From Bryum argenteum (lineage: Eukaryota; Streptophyta; Bryopsida; Bryales; Bryaceae), in contig CM073327.1 in NCBI GenBank assembly GCA_037043015.1, positions 14,428,727 through 14,492,726 of the forward strand: a stretch of DNA of 64,000 nt, in the 5' to 3' direction. Positions 1 through 12,232 of the stretch are shown here, one piece after another. Made by a program: the position numbers and the translations under genes. The notes beneath the pieces are model-generated. The model worked only from the letters and a program-made list of their open reading frames with translations, had not been told where the DNA came from and did no database searches. Position 1 is the first letter of the stretch. Each line of letters starts with the position of its first letter.

Positions 1-3000
1 CGGCGCGGACATCGTTGATTGTAACTATAGGACCTTCACCAAGGCATAGAGGAGAAACTACCAGCACAATCATGTTCGGACAGCGAGTAAGCCGTTCTGA
101 TCCGTTCTGATTATTCGCTTACTGTGTATTCGATTGCAACCTGTTTCTTAAGAACCTCGCATGTTCGTGCGTTTCATCTTATAAGTGTGGTAATGAGTAA
201 CAGGCAATGAAGGTCGAGAATATGGTAAAACTGAAGGAGGAGTTTGACTACAAAAGTCTATGTCGAAGAATGGAAGCTGAACTGGACAGGCTTGTCGCGG
301 AGAATGAGAGGCAGGCGAAAGCACGGATGGAAAATGACGAAGAACTAGTCCGAACTGTAGAAGAAAGTCGCTTGCTTGTGGAGGAGGCTGAGAGTCGCCT
401 TCAAACTGCATTAGAGGTACGTTGAATTGTCTATGTGGAAGGTTGCTATGCACACTACCTTGAAGAGCTTTTGTACTACATTGAGATCTGGAATTAGTCA
501 TACATTGAGACCTTGAATCAGTCATACATTGAGATCTTGAATCAGTCAGAATAACACGTGGCTTGTTTCGGGGCTTTATTCGCGTTTTTTCGGTTTGTGG
601 GATGCCGTCCTGTTTGCCTTTTATCTTGTGGTAACATTTTGTTCTCTTTCGAAAATGCCAGGGCATGATGGCGGAGAAAACCCTCTACGAACAGGAAGTG
701 GAGGAGTTAAGGCAGAAGTGTGAAAAAGGATGTGAAGAGGTGGAACACTTCCGTCAAAAGCTTGAAGAAGTTATTCACGTTCGGGACATGTTGCAAGAGG
801 AAGTGAAAGTACTGGCACGCGAACGCCAGAGTGAACAACAGGAGGTCAGTAGAAAAAGTCACTCAAGTTCAAGATTAGCAAAAGTCGTCAGAATTAATAA
901 TACGAAAGGCAATCTAGACGAAAGAACTGGGTTTGCATTGGAGGTGACATGGATCTTGCTACGAGTCGTATCGTTTCCTGGTCGATTCAGCACTCCTCTA
1001 AATTCTTGTTCTCCAATGTAATCTCGTACTGATGTTGAATTTGTCATGTGCCGGGAAAATAGCCTTTCAGACCATGCAGTTTAGACAATAATCAATCTTT
1101 TTATTGTTTGGCTATGGTTGTAGAAACACATTCAGGTTGAGAACTTGAAGGTGCAGAAAGAGCTCATCGAGAAAATGGAGAAGCACCAGAAGGAGTGGAA
1201 AGAGAAGGTCGAGAAGCTCGAGAAGGAATTGGCAGAAGCTATGACAGCTCTAAAGCTTGAGCGCTCACATCGTGAACGCCTGGAGGAGGAGCTGGACAGC
1301 CAACGTGGCCAGATTGCGCAGTTTGAGCGCATGGAGAGAGACTTTCGGGCTGCCGCTCCTCAAAACCAACGCGATTCAGAGGTACGTTATCTCGCTATAG
1401 ATTGTTCATTCTGTTCACTCATCAGCCATAGACATGTAGTCATGTACTTTGTGCTTGCAACGACTTTATGCATCAGATCAGCATCTCATAGTTCACCTCT
1501 TCACCTCCCAAGGTTGCAGAAGAGACCTAATACAGACAACTCTAGCAATGGATTCATAATGTGGAACCCCAAGTTTCAGTAGGTTAAACATCCAGACCGA
1601 TCCATGCATAGCAGCAACATTCGTTGGCCATACAATGTTGAATAGCAGTACTTCGATATTTATTACAGAAACGGACCTCTTCTTGAATGCATTCTCATAC
1701 GTGATTGGAAATGACGTGTTGTGTAGCAGTCTAATGACCAGAGCAATGAGATTGCGGAGCTCAAGGCGCAGCTAGAAAAGGAGCGTCAGAAGCAGGGGCA
1801 ATCCGACGAACTAATCGCTGAGGTTGCGGAGCTTCGAGCAGAGCTGGAAAATGTACGTCAGAAGATGGGAAACGCCGATGACCAAAGCGTGGAGGTGGCA
1901 GAGCTTCGGACGTTGCTCGAAAATGAACGTCAGAAGCTCATTCAATTCTCAATTGGGGAGCAAACCATTGGGGTGGCAGAACTTCGGAAACTCCTGGAAA
2001 CGGAACGTCAGAATCGTGAGCAGCTGGAGCAGGAGCTCAGGATGTCCAAGACACAGATGTCGAAAAGGCAAAATGGCAGTCTTTCGAGACAACAAGGCGA
2101 TGAACTTCTGACGGTGAGGCATAGATTGGATGAAGAGTTAAGGGAGAGGGAGAGGTTGGAGGAGGAAGTTCGGCATCTCAAGGAGCAAGTATCTGTCCTC
2201 ACTGAGGAGCATGATGAGGTAGTATTTCTATCACTATCTACCAAACATCTCGTCACATTGATCTGATAAAGACGATTCTAAGAAAGTATTGAAAATGTCG
2301 GTCGTTTTTGCCCATCCTTGAGCTCCCAACTTATTCTAGATTTGCTTTTTAGTTTGCGTATTCGGTTTCATTACCACGACATTTATTCTTGAGCTAATAC
2401 TGATCACTCCTTTACTTTGGTGCAATGGTGATAGCATTCAAGGAGAATAATGGCGAACGGAGGTTCAGGTAGAAGTTCTCTCGGTTCGGAAAGCCCACTC
2501 ATAAGTCTCAGCAAGCCTAACCATATGCGTGACACAATCAACGGCCAAAGAGCTACCATCGCCAAACTCTTTGAACAAGGTAGGGGCACTGTATCTGCCT
2601 TGTGTGAAGTTGCATGAGAGGGAACTTCTACAGTATGTGGAACATATGCAACTGTTACTAGAGCTTATACTGAATTTGAAATCGCTCCTTTGCTTGCGTA
2701 TAGTTGGGCTGCACAAGATACTGTCATTGTTGGAATCTGAAGATGTTGATGTTCGAGTCCACGCTGTGAAAGTGGTTGCAAATCTAGCAGCCGAAGGTAA
2801 GTCTCCTTCTTTTCTAATTTTCACATTTAATTGGCTTATATGTTGAGAATGCAATCCTTTGGGAGCTGAATCAGATCCTAACGCCATGGTGTTTGGGTTT
2901 TCAGAAGCAAACCAAGAAAAGATCGTAGAGGCTGGGGGTTTGGGATCTTTGCTGATGCTTCTACAAAGCTCAGAAGATGAAACTATCAGGCGTGTGGCTG

Positions 3001-3960
3001 CGGGAGCAGTGGCTAACCTGGCCATGAATGGTAACATCCAAACCGACCGCGGCCTTGTTTCTACTTGGAGGTGGTGTATGTGGATGTTAACATTGACTTG
3101 TTTCTGAACGCAGAAACAAACCAAGAGTTAATTATGTCTCAAGGAGGAATTGGGCTTCTCGCCCGAACAGCTGACGATGCCGAAGATCCACAAACACTGC
3201 GAATGGTTGCTGGTGCTATTGCAAACTTGTGCGGCAACGGTACGTTCCTTCACCGAATCCGCTTCAATATGGTATTGATTCTTTCATCGTGCAAGATTCT
3301 CATTACAAGGTTCTCTTTGGATCATGCAGACAAGCTCCAAGTGAAGCTGAGAGAGGAGGGTGGTATTCGTGCACTGCTTGGTATGGTTCGATCACGACAT
3401 CCAGACGTGCTTGCTCAAGTTGCAAGAGGAATCGCAAACTTCGCGAAATGCGAGTCACGTGGTGCTGCTCAAGGTATGATAAGACTCCTTACTCTTTACG
3501 ACAAGCTATGCTCCTTAATGATTTTGATACTGACGTTATATCGAACATCTGTAGGCTACAAGTTAGGGAGGTCGTTGCTCATCGATGATGGAGCGTTGCC
3601 TTGGATTGTAGCTAATGCGAACAATGAAGCATCACCCATTCGCCGTCACATCGAACTTGCTCTTTGTCACTTAGCCCAGCATGGTAAGACATCTTCCTTC
3701 CCCATCTAATGTACTGGTTTGTAGGATACATTCGTTGTAACGGAACGGCTCTTACGTAAAAGTGCAGGCTGACGGTATGAGTGGAATTGCTTCTTGCAGA
3801 GGTGAATGCGAAAGACCTGGTTGCAGGCGGAGCTTTGTGGGAACTTGTACGAATTTCTCGAGAGTGTTCTAGAGAAGACATCCGAAACCTTGCCCAACGC
3901 ACATTGAATGCCAGTGGCACTTTCCAAGTAGAATTGAGGCGTCTCCATTTAGTCTATTAG
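1..3960 (+). CDS. Armadillo-repeat kinesin (ARK/KIN-U type), 3' part, 5' end off window
   Basis: Plus-end kinesin of the plant ARK class; ARK acts in microtubule dynamics and, in moss, in nuclear dispersal after mitosis (established knowledge). Exons fitted by frame: 1-86, 204-416, 662-844, 1136-1381, 1730-2218, 2435-2579, 2704-2796, 2905-3030, 3114-3239, 3330-3473, 3555-3683 and 3800-3960, giving 712 visible residues. The first exon reads ARTSLIVTIGPSPRHRGE then TIMFGQR, the end of the motor domain. Next comes the neck (AMKVENMVKLKEEFDYKSLC), a long coiled coil, then at least four ARM repeats with the family motifs VKVVANLAAE, GAVANLAMN, RMVAGAIANLCGN and ARGIANFAKCE, ending RHIELALCHLAQ. 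All ARM exons are joined in phase 1. The stop is TAG at 3958-3960, with AATAAA at 3966-3971. The family is certain; the exact member is not assigned. Confidence 0.95.
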
Positions 3961-5134
3961 ACTTAAATAAAAGGAAAATCATATTCTTTTCTTTTACTGC
4001 TATAGTTCCAATTCCGATTTTTGAATCGGTGTATATTTAGTTACTATGACTGTTTTCTTTTGACAACTAGCTGAATTTTTGGTGAAACTGAATATTACTA
4101 TTGTTAGGTTAGTTATCGACGTCACTGGTGATTATGGTCAGAGGAATCAACCTTTGCACCATCATCTGAGAGTTGTATCCTTGGTTTCCATATCAATGCA
4201 GTTTACTCCTACGTTTTCAGGTCCATACTCTGTGATAATCATTGCCTGTCAGCATTCTCACTAGTCCTCTTGTTGCAATGAGTCAGAGAATGTGGTAATC
4301 ATTTTTTTGTCAGCATTATCGCTGTTCCCGCTGTTATCTGTTATCTGTGTAAGCTTTGGCATGCAGGGCTGTGTATGTGATGATGAAACTCTCAGGCTTG
4401 TCACCGACTTTTATTTGTCGCCTAGCAACTGGAAAAGCATATCCTTCTTACCAAGTGAATGGAGATTCACCTCATTCATTTGGATTGTAGTTGCTACTTA
4501 GATTTGAGAAATCATTCAGGTAAAGCACATCCTTCTTACTAAGTGAAGGGAGATTCACCTCATTCATTTGGATTGTAGTTGCTACTTAGATTTGAGAAAT
4601 CATTCAGGATAGTGGTTGCATGCAGCCTCTCCATGCATCGTAATCTGGACAGATTATTCTCCCGCAAAATTCAATGCAGGTACATGATAAGCAACATTGA
4701 TACTTTCATCAATGTTGTTTACTGAATCCCAATGCTCGAAATTTAGGATCGAGATTTAGGGCTTAGGATTTAGGATTTCCATTCTATCTTTGAAATAATG
4801 TACAAAGCAAGAAAGACCTTATCGCTTTTGCTCAAAGGAAGTAACTTCTTCAGTAGAACTCCAGAGGTCAGACAACTTGCTATGCTTATGGATCAGACAA
4901 TCAATTATGAGTTCAGGTGGGACATCAATCTGCATGTTTCTGTCTCTCATGCTGCTGTCTCCGGAAAACTCCAATTCTGTGTCTGTCTGTGTGCTTAGAT
5001 TTCGAGTTATGTTCCAATTGACAGTCCAGAAATTCATTTAAATGCGAAGGAACATGTAACCATTGAAACTAAGCTTTTCAGAATTCTCCAACTAACAATA
5101 ATTTTTTTTCTATTGAAAGATTGGATTTGAAAAA
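3961..5134. other. ARK 3' UTR and intergenic sequence, no gene seen
   Basis: The polyadenylation-like AATAAA at 3966-3971 follows the ARK stop directly. No open frame here has recognisable family motifs. The stretch holds an 88-bp tandem duplication (listed separately) and AT-rich sequence. Confidence 0.6.
4434..4609. repeat. Tandem duplication, two 88-bp units
   Basis: Two adjacent units (4434-4521 and 4522-4609) match with a few substitutions. Both contain the block ATTCACCTCATTCATTTGGA and end at CATTCAGG. The similarity suggests a recent local duplication. Confidence 0.85.
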
Positions 5135-5216
5135 GTCAACAGCAGGGATCGAACCTGCGACGGACTGAGCCCAGCGGTACTGATCACCGCCGCCATCACC
5201 ACTCGGCCATGTTGAC
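5135..5216 (-). tRNA. Class II (serine-type) tRNA-like gene with non-standard anticodon loop
   Basis: Read on the minus strand, the 82 nt fold as a class II tRNA. The 7-bp acceptor stem is perfect (GTCAACA with TGTTGAC). The D arm contains an intact A box (TGGCCGAGTGG). The anticodon stem is GCGGT/ACCGC, the variable arm is long, and the T arm GCAGG-TTCGATC-CCTGC carries a perfect B box. A TTTT run, the usual Pol III stop, follows at once. The anticodon loop reads GATCAGT, which would place UCA (opal) at 34-36, and position 33 is A instead of the near-universal U. The discriminator base is T, not the G expected of eukaryotic tRNA-Ser. Stems and promoter boxes are intact, but function is doubtful. 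It could be a recent pseudogene; the variable arm also allows a leucine-type origin. Confidence 0.7.
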
Positions 5217-6145
5217 GGAAGAAGTAAATCGGTAGAGGCGATATATAAAGACGAAATTTGTGAATAGCAAGTGTTATGGGACCTCTTGTACACGTCTGTA
5301 AAGATTTTAGAAGATATACATGAAGTTTGAGTACATTATTCTTGAAATCAGTGAAGTCCTAGTTTTAGTTTTGATCGCAGTCTCACTTTTGTTCTCTTAT
5401 TGTTCCAATGCAAGAATCGTACGAAAATCTCAACATTTGGATTTGTTAGCACTGACCCATATAACAAGCATGAAGCATGATACCTCCCAATCTGTATGTC
5501 TCCTAATTTATGTCTTAAAATCATGTTCTGATATGAAAACTGCAGAATTTACATCTCAAATGCCTATTTTGATTTCAAGTTTGAGTTCGGAAGTCACAAG
5601 GTATCATTGATACATAGGCTCAAGATCAAATTGAGTTGTTAGAGAAGGTGAGTGAAATGGGGGATGAAAATTTTGGGTTTCTTTACAAAGCATTCCATAG
5701 AATGGCTGTAGAATTTGCGATCAAGTGAGAGGATTCATTTGTGGACCCACGAGATGCCAAATTTAAACTCGTTGAAAATATGTGTCATTCTACCTGCCTT
5801 GGGAGCAACACCCTCACACACAAGGAACGTGGAAGTATAAATTTTCTAGATTCGGAATATATCAGTTGAGCAAAAGGGTGGCTAATAATGCCATGACCTG
5901 GACTCTCAACTTTTCAATAGAATCAGCGAGTTGCTTTACCCTAATCTTTCAACTGTATTCTTTTTAAAAGTACAATTTAACCATGATATTACTCTCCAAT
6001 GATTCCAGGTAGGAGTTTCTTTCTGCAATTTTTCATCAACAACGGCATTCGTCAATGTCCATGAAAATATGCGCGATTTTGGAAATTCCAAAACACGAGA
6101 TGTATCCACAAAACCAACATGAATGAATGAGTATCCTCTCAAATC
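5217..6145. other. AT-rich intergenic sequence, no gene seen
   Basis: Only short open frames without recognisable motifs occur on either strand. I saw no repeat shared with the rest of the window before the inverted-repeat arm begins. Confidence 0.5.
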
Positions 6146-8485
6146 CAGCATCCCAGGCTGGAATAACAAGACATTCAACAATTGGTGACCATCCAATTTC
6201 TATTATAAAAGTGGGCTACTGATCTTCAGTCCCTGAAATCAGTAGTCCCAAAGAGCTGTCTGTGCACGGCACTATCATCATGTTGATGCGGATGTTGCTT
6301 CACTTTCAAACACAGCTCATACTCATCCTCATGGTCTCCAAATCGGAGCCTGAATCTTCAAAACCACCTTCACTATCTCTTTTTTTGTGACTACTGACAT
6401 TTTGCTCATCATCAAACTTCTTCATACTTTAGGAGATATTCACTGTCAAAGTTTGAAAGCACTATTGAAAGCTGCCCAAAATTGTTTGGTTTGAGAGGTC
6501 TATATGCTCATTATTTCTCATCATTTGCTTGGGATTGATTACAATGCAGAAACTTCAAAAATTCATCTAAAATGGTCCCATTTACAATGTATTTTGACAA
6601 CCTTGGGCCTTTCAGGGTTAAAGTTTACAAGATTCTCATATTGTGATAGGTGCCTCTTTGGGCATGCTGCCATTGACTCTATTCCTAGAATATGATGTTA
6701 AATTATTCTTTTGCAGGTTGTAGAGTTTTCTTAATGTAATGCGACATGCTGAAGTACCTCTTTTATATGCATGAGAAATAAAACTCAAAAAAAGGTAAGA
6801 TCTTTATCTTTGGTGAATTTTGAATTGTTGTGTTCTAATTCACAATGGTAGATTTTTAAGAACATAGGAGCACATATTGCAGTTTTGGGTAGATTTCACC
6901 ATATCCAAATTGTGTCCTACAACTCAGAGAATGATTTTCTCTTAATTTTTCACACTATATTCAACACATGGACAAATACCATTCATCAATGACAAAGTCA
7001 TCGTGTATGAAGGGAGAGTGCTCTAAATTGGAGCAGTACCATTAAATGGAGCTTTAGACTTCTTCACCCACATGTACTTATGATTTTTTCAATTCAGCAG
7101 TACCATGAACTCCTTGTGGACATTTAGATTTCAGCACCATTTTAGAGACACCAATCAAAAAATTCATAACAAATTGTGAAAGAGTTCAAGAATGATAAAT
7201 CCACTTTGACCATCCTTCCACTTACTTTGAATTCCCATGCACAACAATTGCTTACACTATATACCTCGTGTGGGGCAACTTCAAAAAGGGACTCCCACCT
7301 GGAATCAGCAGAGAACAACATCTGCGAAAAGTGCTTTTGGGGAAGATTAAAGAAATATTATAGTTCATCAATCTTGCTTTTGTACTGGAAAGAATACAGT
7401 TGGAAGACATCTAACAGTAACTAGTAAAAGCAAGATCATGGCATGTTGTGTTGGTTTCTGTTGGCCACCCCTCCACATTCGTGATTGGGATCCACAAAAG
7501 TTTCACATCTTTTCGATCTGATGTTGGTTGTCTTACATGACACACTTTCGGTAATGTCTGTCTAAATTGTCGTATTTGACATGTCGGCTCGACGGTAATG
7601 TCCAACCATACTAGAATATGCGTAGTAAAAACATGGACATTCGTCTGCCTCCTCCGAGGGGCAAATATGTATCTGATATGTCGTGTTAATCTGACGTTCA
7701 ACAGTGTTGCATAAGACAACCATGGTTAGAAATGACATAATCTTTAAAATGGCATCTCATCTCATGGGTTCCACGGAAATATTCTTAATCCCATTCAAGC
7801 ATTCGCTATGGTCAAAAATTCCTATTTAGGTCAACCTGTTTCAAAGGTGTATATTAACCCCTACAGTTTCAAGGCACTATTTGCATGGCTTAAGTTTACC
7901 CTTGATATTGTCTTCTTCTTTCAATGCAAGGTGAGACTTTTTCATTTTTATGATTGATTTGGAAGTAACTATGTAACCGTTAAAATCTTGTACTAAACTT
8001 GGACACCAAATCTTAAACCCAAATTTGTGAGATCATAAAATAATAGCCTTCAGAGTTAAAATAAATTAACTTCTTTTTCTTTTTTGCCTTATTGTGAAAA
8101 AAGAGAAAGTAATGTTTTTTTTAGGGCCAAAAGAATCAAACCATTTTTAGAGCCAAAAGAATCAAACCATTTCTAGAGGTAAATATGACTTGAGGTTCTT
8201 CACATTCTCCTTCCTATGAGGATAGAATTTTACCTTTGCAAATGTAAATCGTCGCAAAAGAAGGTGGTTTTGAAGATTCAGACTTCGATTTGGAGACCAT
8301 GAGGATGAGTATGAGCTGTGTTTGAAAGTGAAGCAACATCCGCATCAACATGATGATAGTGCCGTGCACAGACAGCTCTTTGGGACTACTGATTTCAGGG
8401 ACTGAAGATCAGTAGCCCATTTTTATAATAGAAATTGGATGGCCACCAATTGTTGAATGTCTTGTTATTCCAGCCTGGGATGCTG
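6146..8485. repeat. Long inverted repeat: arms 6146-6370 and 8261-8485, 1.9-kb spacer
   Basis: The reverse complement of 6146-6370 matches 8261-8485 almost base for base, with only a few mismatches. Shared blocks include GAGGATGAGTATGAGCTGTG and CATCAACATGATGATAGTGC. The spacer is AT-rich with no recognisable protein. Part of it (about 6420-6600) resembles 63495-63650 near the right edge, so the spacer is itself repetitive. No target-site duplication is evident at the outer edges. It may be a foldback element or an inverted duplication, and a transcript across it could form a long hairpin RNA. Confidence 0.85.
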
Positions 8486-8605
8486 CCATTGATTCATTCA
8501 TGCTTACTGGATTGATGTGATGTATTCATTAACTATTCAACCCATTCAGAGTATCATTGGTTCTTACACATGATGTTTGGAGATTATGTGGGCACCCTTA
8601 AACTA

Positions 8606-9179
8606 AGGTAGCGGCACCCACTCCCATGGGTATAAGATAGATTGCACAGTTGTGTAACAACAATTGAATTTTCAACCGGACAGTCATGAAGGTAAATACC
8701 AAACACATAGTATTGTGAGAAAAAAATCCATGAAAATTGAAAGATGCTGAACAATCTAGTCACTCAAACTGAAAAGTATGCAGGCACTCTTGACTGAGTG
8801 AGAGCGGCGCCACTCTTGTGACATGAGGACACGCTAACGTACACTTCAACTCAAGCACCTAGACTCGAGAAAACCGTGCTGGACATGCACCAAAATCCAT
8901 TCCCAAAAGCCCCTATTCCTGTGTCGCGTCGAACTGTAGCACAAACAATGAGTCAACGAACAGTGGTCCATTCAACTCCGGCTCCCAAAAGGAGCAGCAC
9001 TTGCACCGTCGTCTTGCACGACTGATGCCCAGGCACCCGCTTTGCACCGAGCTCCCTTTTCCTGATCTCCCTTTTTCTGATTTGGGGCGGTACCCGGAAC
9101 CGTGCTTGTAGGAAGTACGCGGATTGAGGTGCCGCTGTATTATGCGGGAATGGGCACTCTCACGGGAGTGCCGCTACCT
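8606..9179. mobile_element. TA-flanked inverted-repeat element, 574 bp, non-autonomous
   Basis: The left end reads TA-AGGTAGCGGCACCC. The right end is the inverse, ending CCGCTACCT-TA. Each end is bordered by TA, consistent with a TA target-site duplication as in Tc1/mariner-type elements. There is no coding sequence for a transposase. The first six bases (AGGTAG) match the termini of the element at 15040-15223. Confidence 0.65.
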
Positions 9180-11609
9180 TAGTGCTACTAGCGTTTCTCG
9201 GAGGCCCATCCAGGGTCGGGGAATTTTTCGACTTTTACTCGCTAATAACCGACATTTCCCACACCTAATTGGTTTTTCACAGATTTCCTCCAGCAATTTT
9301 CTTATTTTATACTGAGAATAGAAATTTTCATCGGTTTTTAGCCGGTGGTTTCATGAATGGACCGGCCAGTGAGCTAAATCCATTGGGTGATAATACTCTA
9401 GCCGTCGGTTTTTCCCAATCATTGGGCCCATCAGCGGATGGTATTTTTTCTTCAGAATCCCGATAATTTTAGATTTGACCCCTTTTTGATAATTTTGAAT
9501 TTAAAAATGCAGACTGTAGCCCCGGATTACTCTAGAGCTCTTCTCCTTGGCATTTTAAGCCTATACATCAAAATTTTAGGGGTTCTTCACCCCTCCCCCT
9601 CCCTTGCCCCCAGAAAAATACTCGTAGCAAAGTAATTTAGATTGTCTTATGAAGATTATAGTTATCAAAATGCGTCATATGCATTTTTTTTAGGGGAATC
9701 TTGTTTTATGCGCATTAGTATAATAATGGCTGCTAAGGAAGAACAACACATTGAGTTTTTGTTACTTAAGGATATTTGGATTATCTGGATATGAGCACTC
9801 ATATACAACATTGTTGCTTGTTTAGTGATTATGATCATGAATAATTTGAGCATTCTTTGGAATTGGTTAAGTGATTGATTTCCAATTTAGATGGATTTAA
9901 CATAAATCAAGAGGTCGTTGTGTGTTGAAATCCCTACACCGTCATGTTGGTGTTTACCACTATTGTTCCACTCTACAGTGTTGGGAATAAGACCTTTGAA
10001 GCGATTGTGGGACATAAGAACATTGTGGTAAGAGTATGTTGAAAGCCTCAAGAAACATATCAATTGTCTCTTAGGTCCTTTTAGTTGTAGGGAGATGCCT
10101 TTCATATTGCAATTAGCTAAGGCATTTGATGCAATTGTAACGTAATTGTGTCAATCATGATATAATCAAATTGAATTTTGGTTATTTGACACATTTATAA
10201 CACCAAAGCACTACTATAAGAATAACGTCGAATATCAAAATCTCAATTTACTCTAAGATAAGGTCCTTCGGTAGCCAAAGAATTTAAGGTACATCATGGT
10301 TGTGTACCTAATATGTTTGGTTCATGTCTTCAAAATGATCATATCATGGTTATTGATCATATCATGACATGATATTAAACAATTGAGATGAATGGCAGGT
10401 CTACACGTGGGAGGAAACAACTTTTGTCGTGCGCCCCGTGAGTTAGATGTCATTTTAAATTTGAATTTATACTTGCATAAGTGCCTCTTCCACTCATAGA
10501 AAATCTTGTTACCCCAGTCCCCATAGCCACTTCCAAAACTCTCTCGACAGTAAGTATCCTTACGCCCCACTCTGCACTACTTGTGGCTAGCCATGGAGCC
10601 TTATCATGTTGATGTCATAGAGATGAGGAGCTGGATGAGCAGATTGGCATTGTGACCGATCCCTCATCGAACGATTGCAATAAGAGAAAGAAAATTGTGA
10701 AGATTGCCACGTACAAAACTCAATAGCATTTCAATGGCCCTACAAAGCAAGAACAAGACATTGAATACTATTGAGTATTACTTGCACAAATCTTCAAAAT
10801 GTGACATTATCAAATATGTCACACCTTGTTAATATCACTGGAAAGGATGGTGTGATATTATCAAGGTTGTTAGACTGTACCTCGATCCTGTACACGTGTA
10901 TACACCCACCCAACATCCAACCGCTTTTGTTAGTTAACCCACCGACTCACCTCCTTGGAGTTCACCCCGTCACAGCTGACGTGTATCTAGTGGGCCGTCA
11001 CAATCTCTGACGTGGAAATGCCAGCTAAGACCCGTCACTTCCCTGAGCACCACTCCCCTGCCACTTACGGCGACACGCTGTCAGCCCCCGTCCCCGTCGC
11101 TGTGACTGTTGCCGGTTGTCACCTCCCGCTTCGATCATCTCACTCCACGAAATTTCACTCCTCCAGCTTCTCCGATTCCTTTCCCCTGATTCCCTGATTC
11201 CCTGATTCATTAGCTTCTCATCGATACCATTCTTGCACGATTTGGTTCAGTGACGGGCTCGGTATTGTGTGCTAGCCAAATTTCTTGCCCTGTATAGGAT
11301 ACTCGTGCTTTGGAGTCATTTCTTGAGTGAAGTCCACGGATTCCACTCCTTCAGCTTCTCGATTCTTTTTTTGCCGATTCACGACGTTCTCATTGATACC
11401 ATTCTTGTGATATTTGGTTCGGTATTGTGTTCGCCAATTTTCTTAAGCGCTTGATATATATTGTCCTTTAGAGGAGACTCGTGAGGATTTCTTGGCGAAG
11501 AGTCCGATAGCGAGAAGAATCTCTGTGGCTGCTGGAGTATCTGATTGTCTGGAGGTTTAAGTTCAAGGGCCGATCGAACATATATACAGGGAATTCTTGA
11601 TTGTAGACG
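9180..11609. other. Intergenic region and probable ProDH promoter/leader
   Basis: No protein family is recognisable. The proximal part is the probable ProDH promoter. A leader splice donor is plausible at 11610 (ACG|GTACGT) with an acceptor at 12176-12177 (CAAGCAG), which would give a 568-bp 5' UTR intron ending 55 bases before the start codon. A TATA-like run lies at 11455-11460. An ACTCAT hexamer, the bZIP target known from Arabidopsis ProDH, occurs at 10492-10497 but is far upstream and may be chance. Confidence 0.5.
10893..10898. promoter_or_regulatory. G-box (CACGTG) upstream of ProDH
   Basis: CACGTG sits in the near-palindrome TGTACACGTGTATACA, about 1.3 kb before the ProDH start codon and roughly 0.6-0.7 kb before the inferred leader exon end. 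G-boxes bind bZIP and bHLH factors, and ProDH genes are known bZIP targets in Arabidopsis. Use at this locus is inference. Confidence 0.3.
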
Positions 11610-12232
11610 GTACGTTTCCTAATTTTCTTGATGTTTGAGCTGATGTTTGCGTTGTTTAGAGTATATTGATTTGTAGCGCGTATGGTTGTAAATATTAAGC
11701 GGTAGTCGTTGCGGATTCACTTCTGAATGCACACGAGTACATGGGCTTGAGCAGTTGCAGTGTAACCGCTAGGGGAAATAGACTCTGACTTCATTCGTAT
11801 TTGAGTGGGAAATAAAAGCGGTGATGATAGGTAGAGATTCGCTCCTATTGACAAATGCCTGCTTCTTGCAATCCTCTGTGTATGTAACATAGGTCGTGAG
11901 AACAATGTTGTGCGTGGTAGGTGTTTTTTGAGATTATATGCGGTGGTTTTTACCTACTCGAGATCTTCCAATTGCGATAGTGCACTTCCGTACGTATCGA
12001 TGCTGTGTTTGAGTCAGCATCGACTCAAACCGCTTTCATTTGTTCAAATTGGAAAGCTTTCGAGTGTTAGGCATATGGAGCATTGAGTCTTTTATCTGGC
12101 TTATTTCATCAATGCTCGTTCTTCCCTTTGGTTTGTCTACTGTAAATTGAGCTGACAGTAAATATGTTGTCAAGCAGCTTCACCTCGGCGAGGAGGATCT
12201 TTCGTATCATCTTCGAGTGAATTTTGTCTTCC

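Noticed and set aside
5135-5216. Selenocysteine tRNA (UCA anticodon)
   Set aside because: The D stem and acceptor lengths are those of an ordinary serine-type tRNA, not the 9/4 or longer Sec form, and land plants are not known to use selenocysteine.
11012-11210. Short frames on both strands in the ProDH upstream region
   Set aside because: They overlap each other in a GC-richer promoter-like stretch and have no recognisable motifs.
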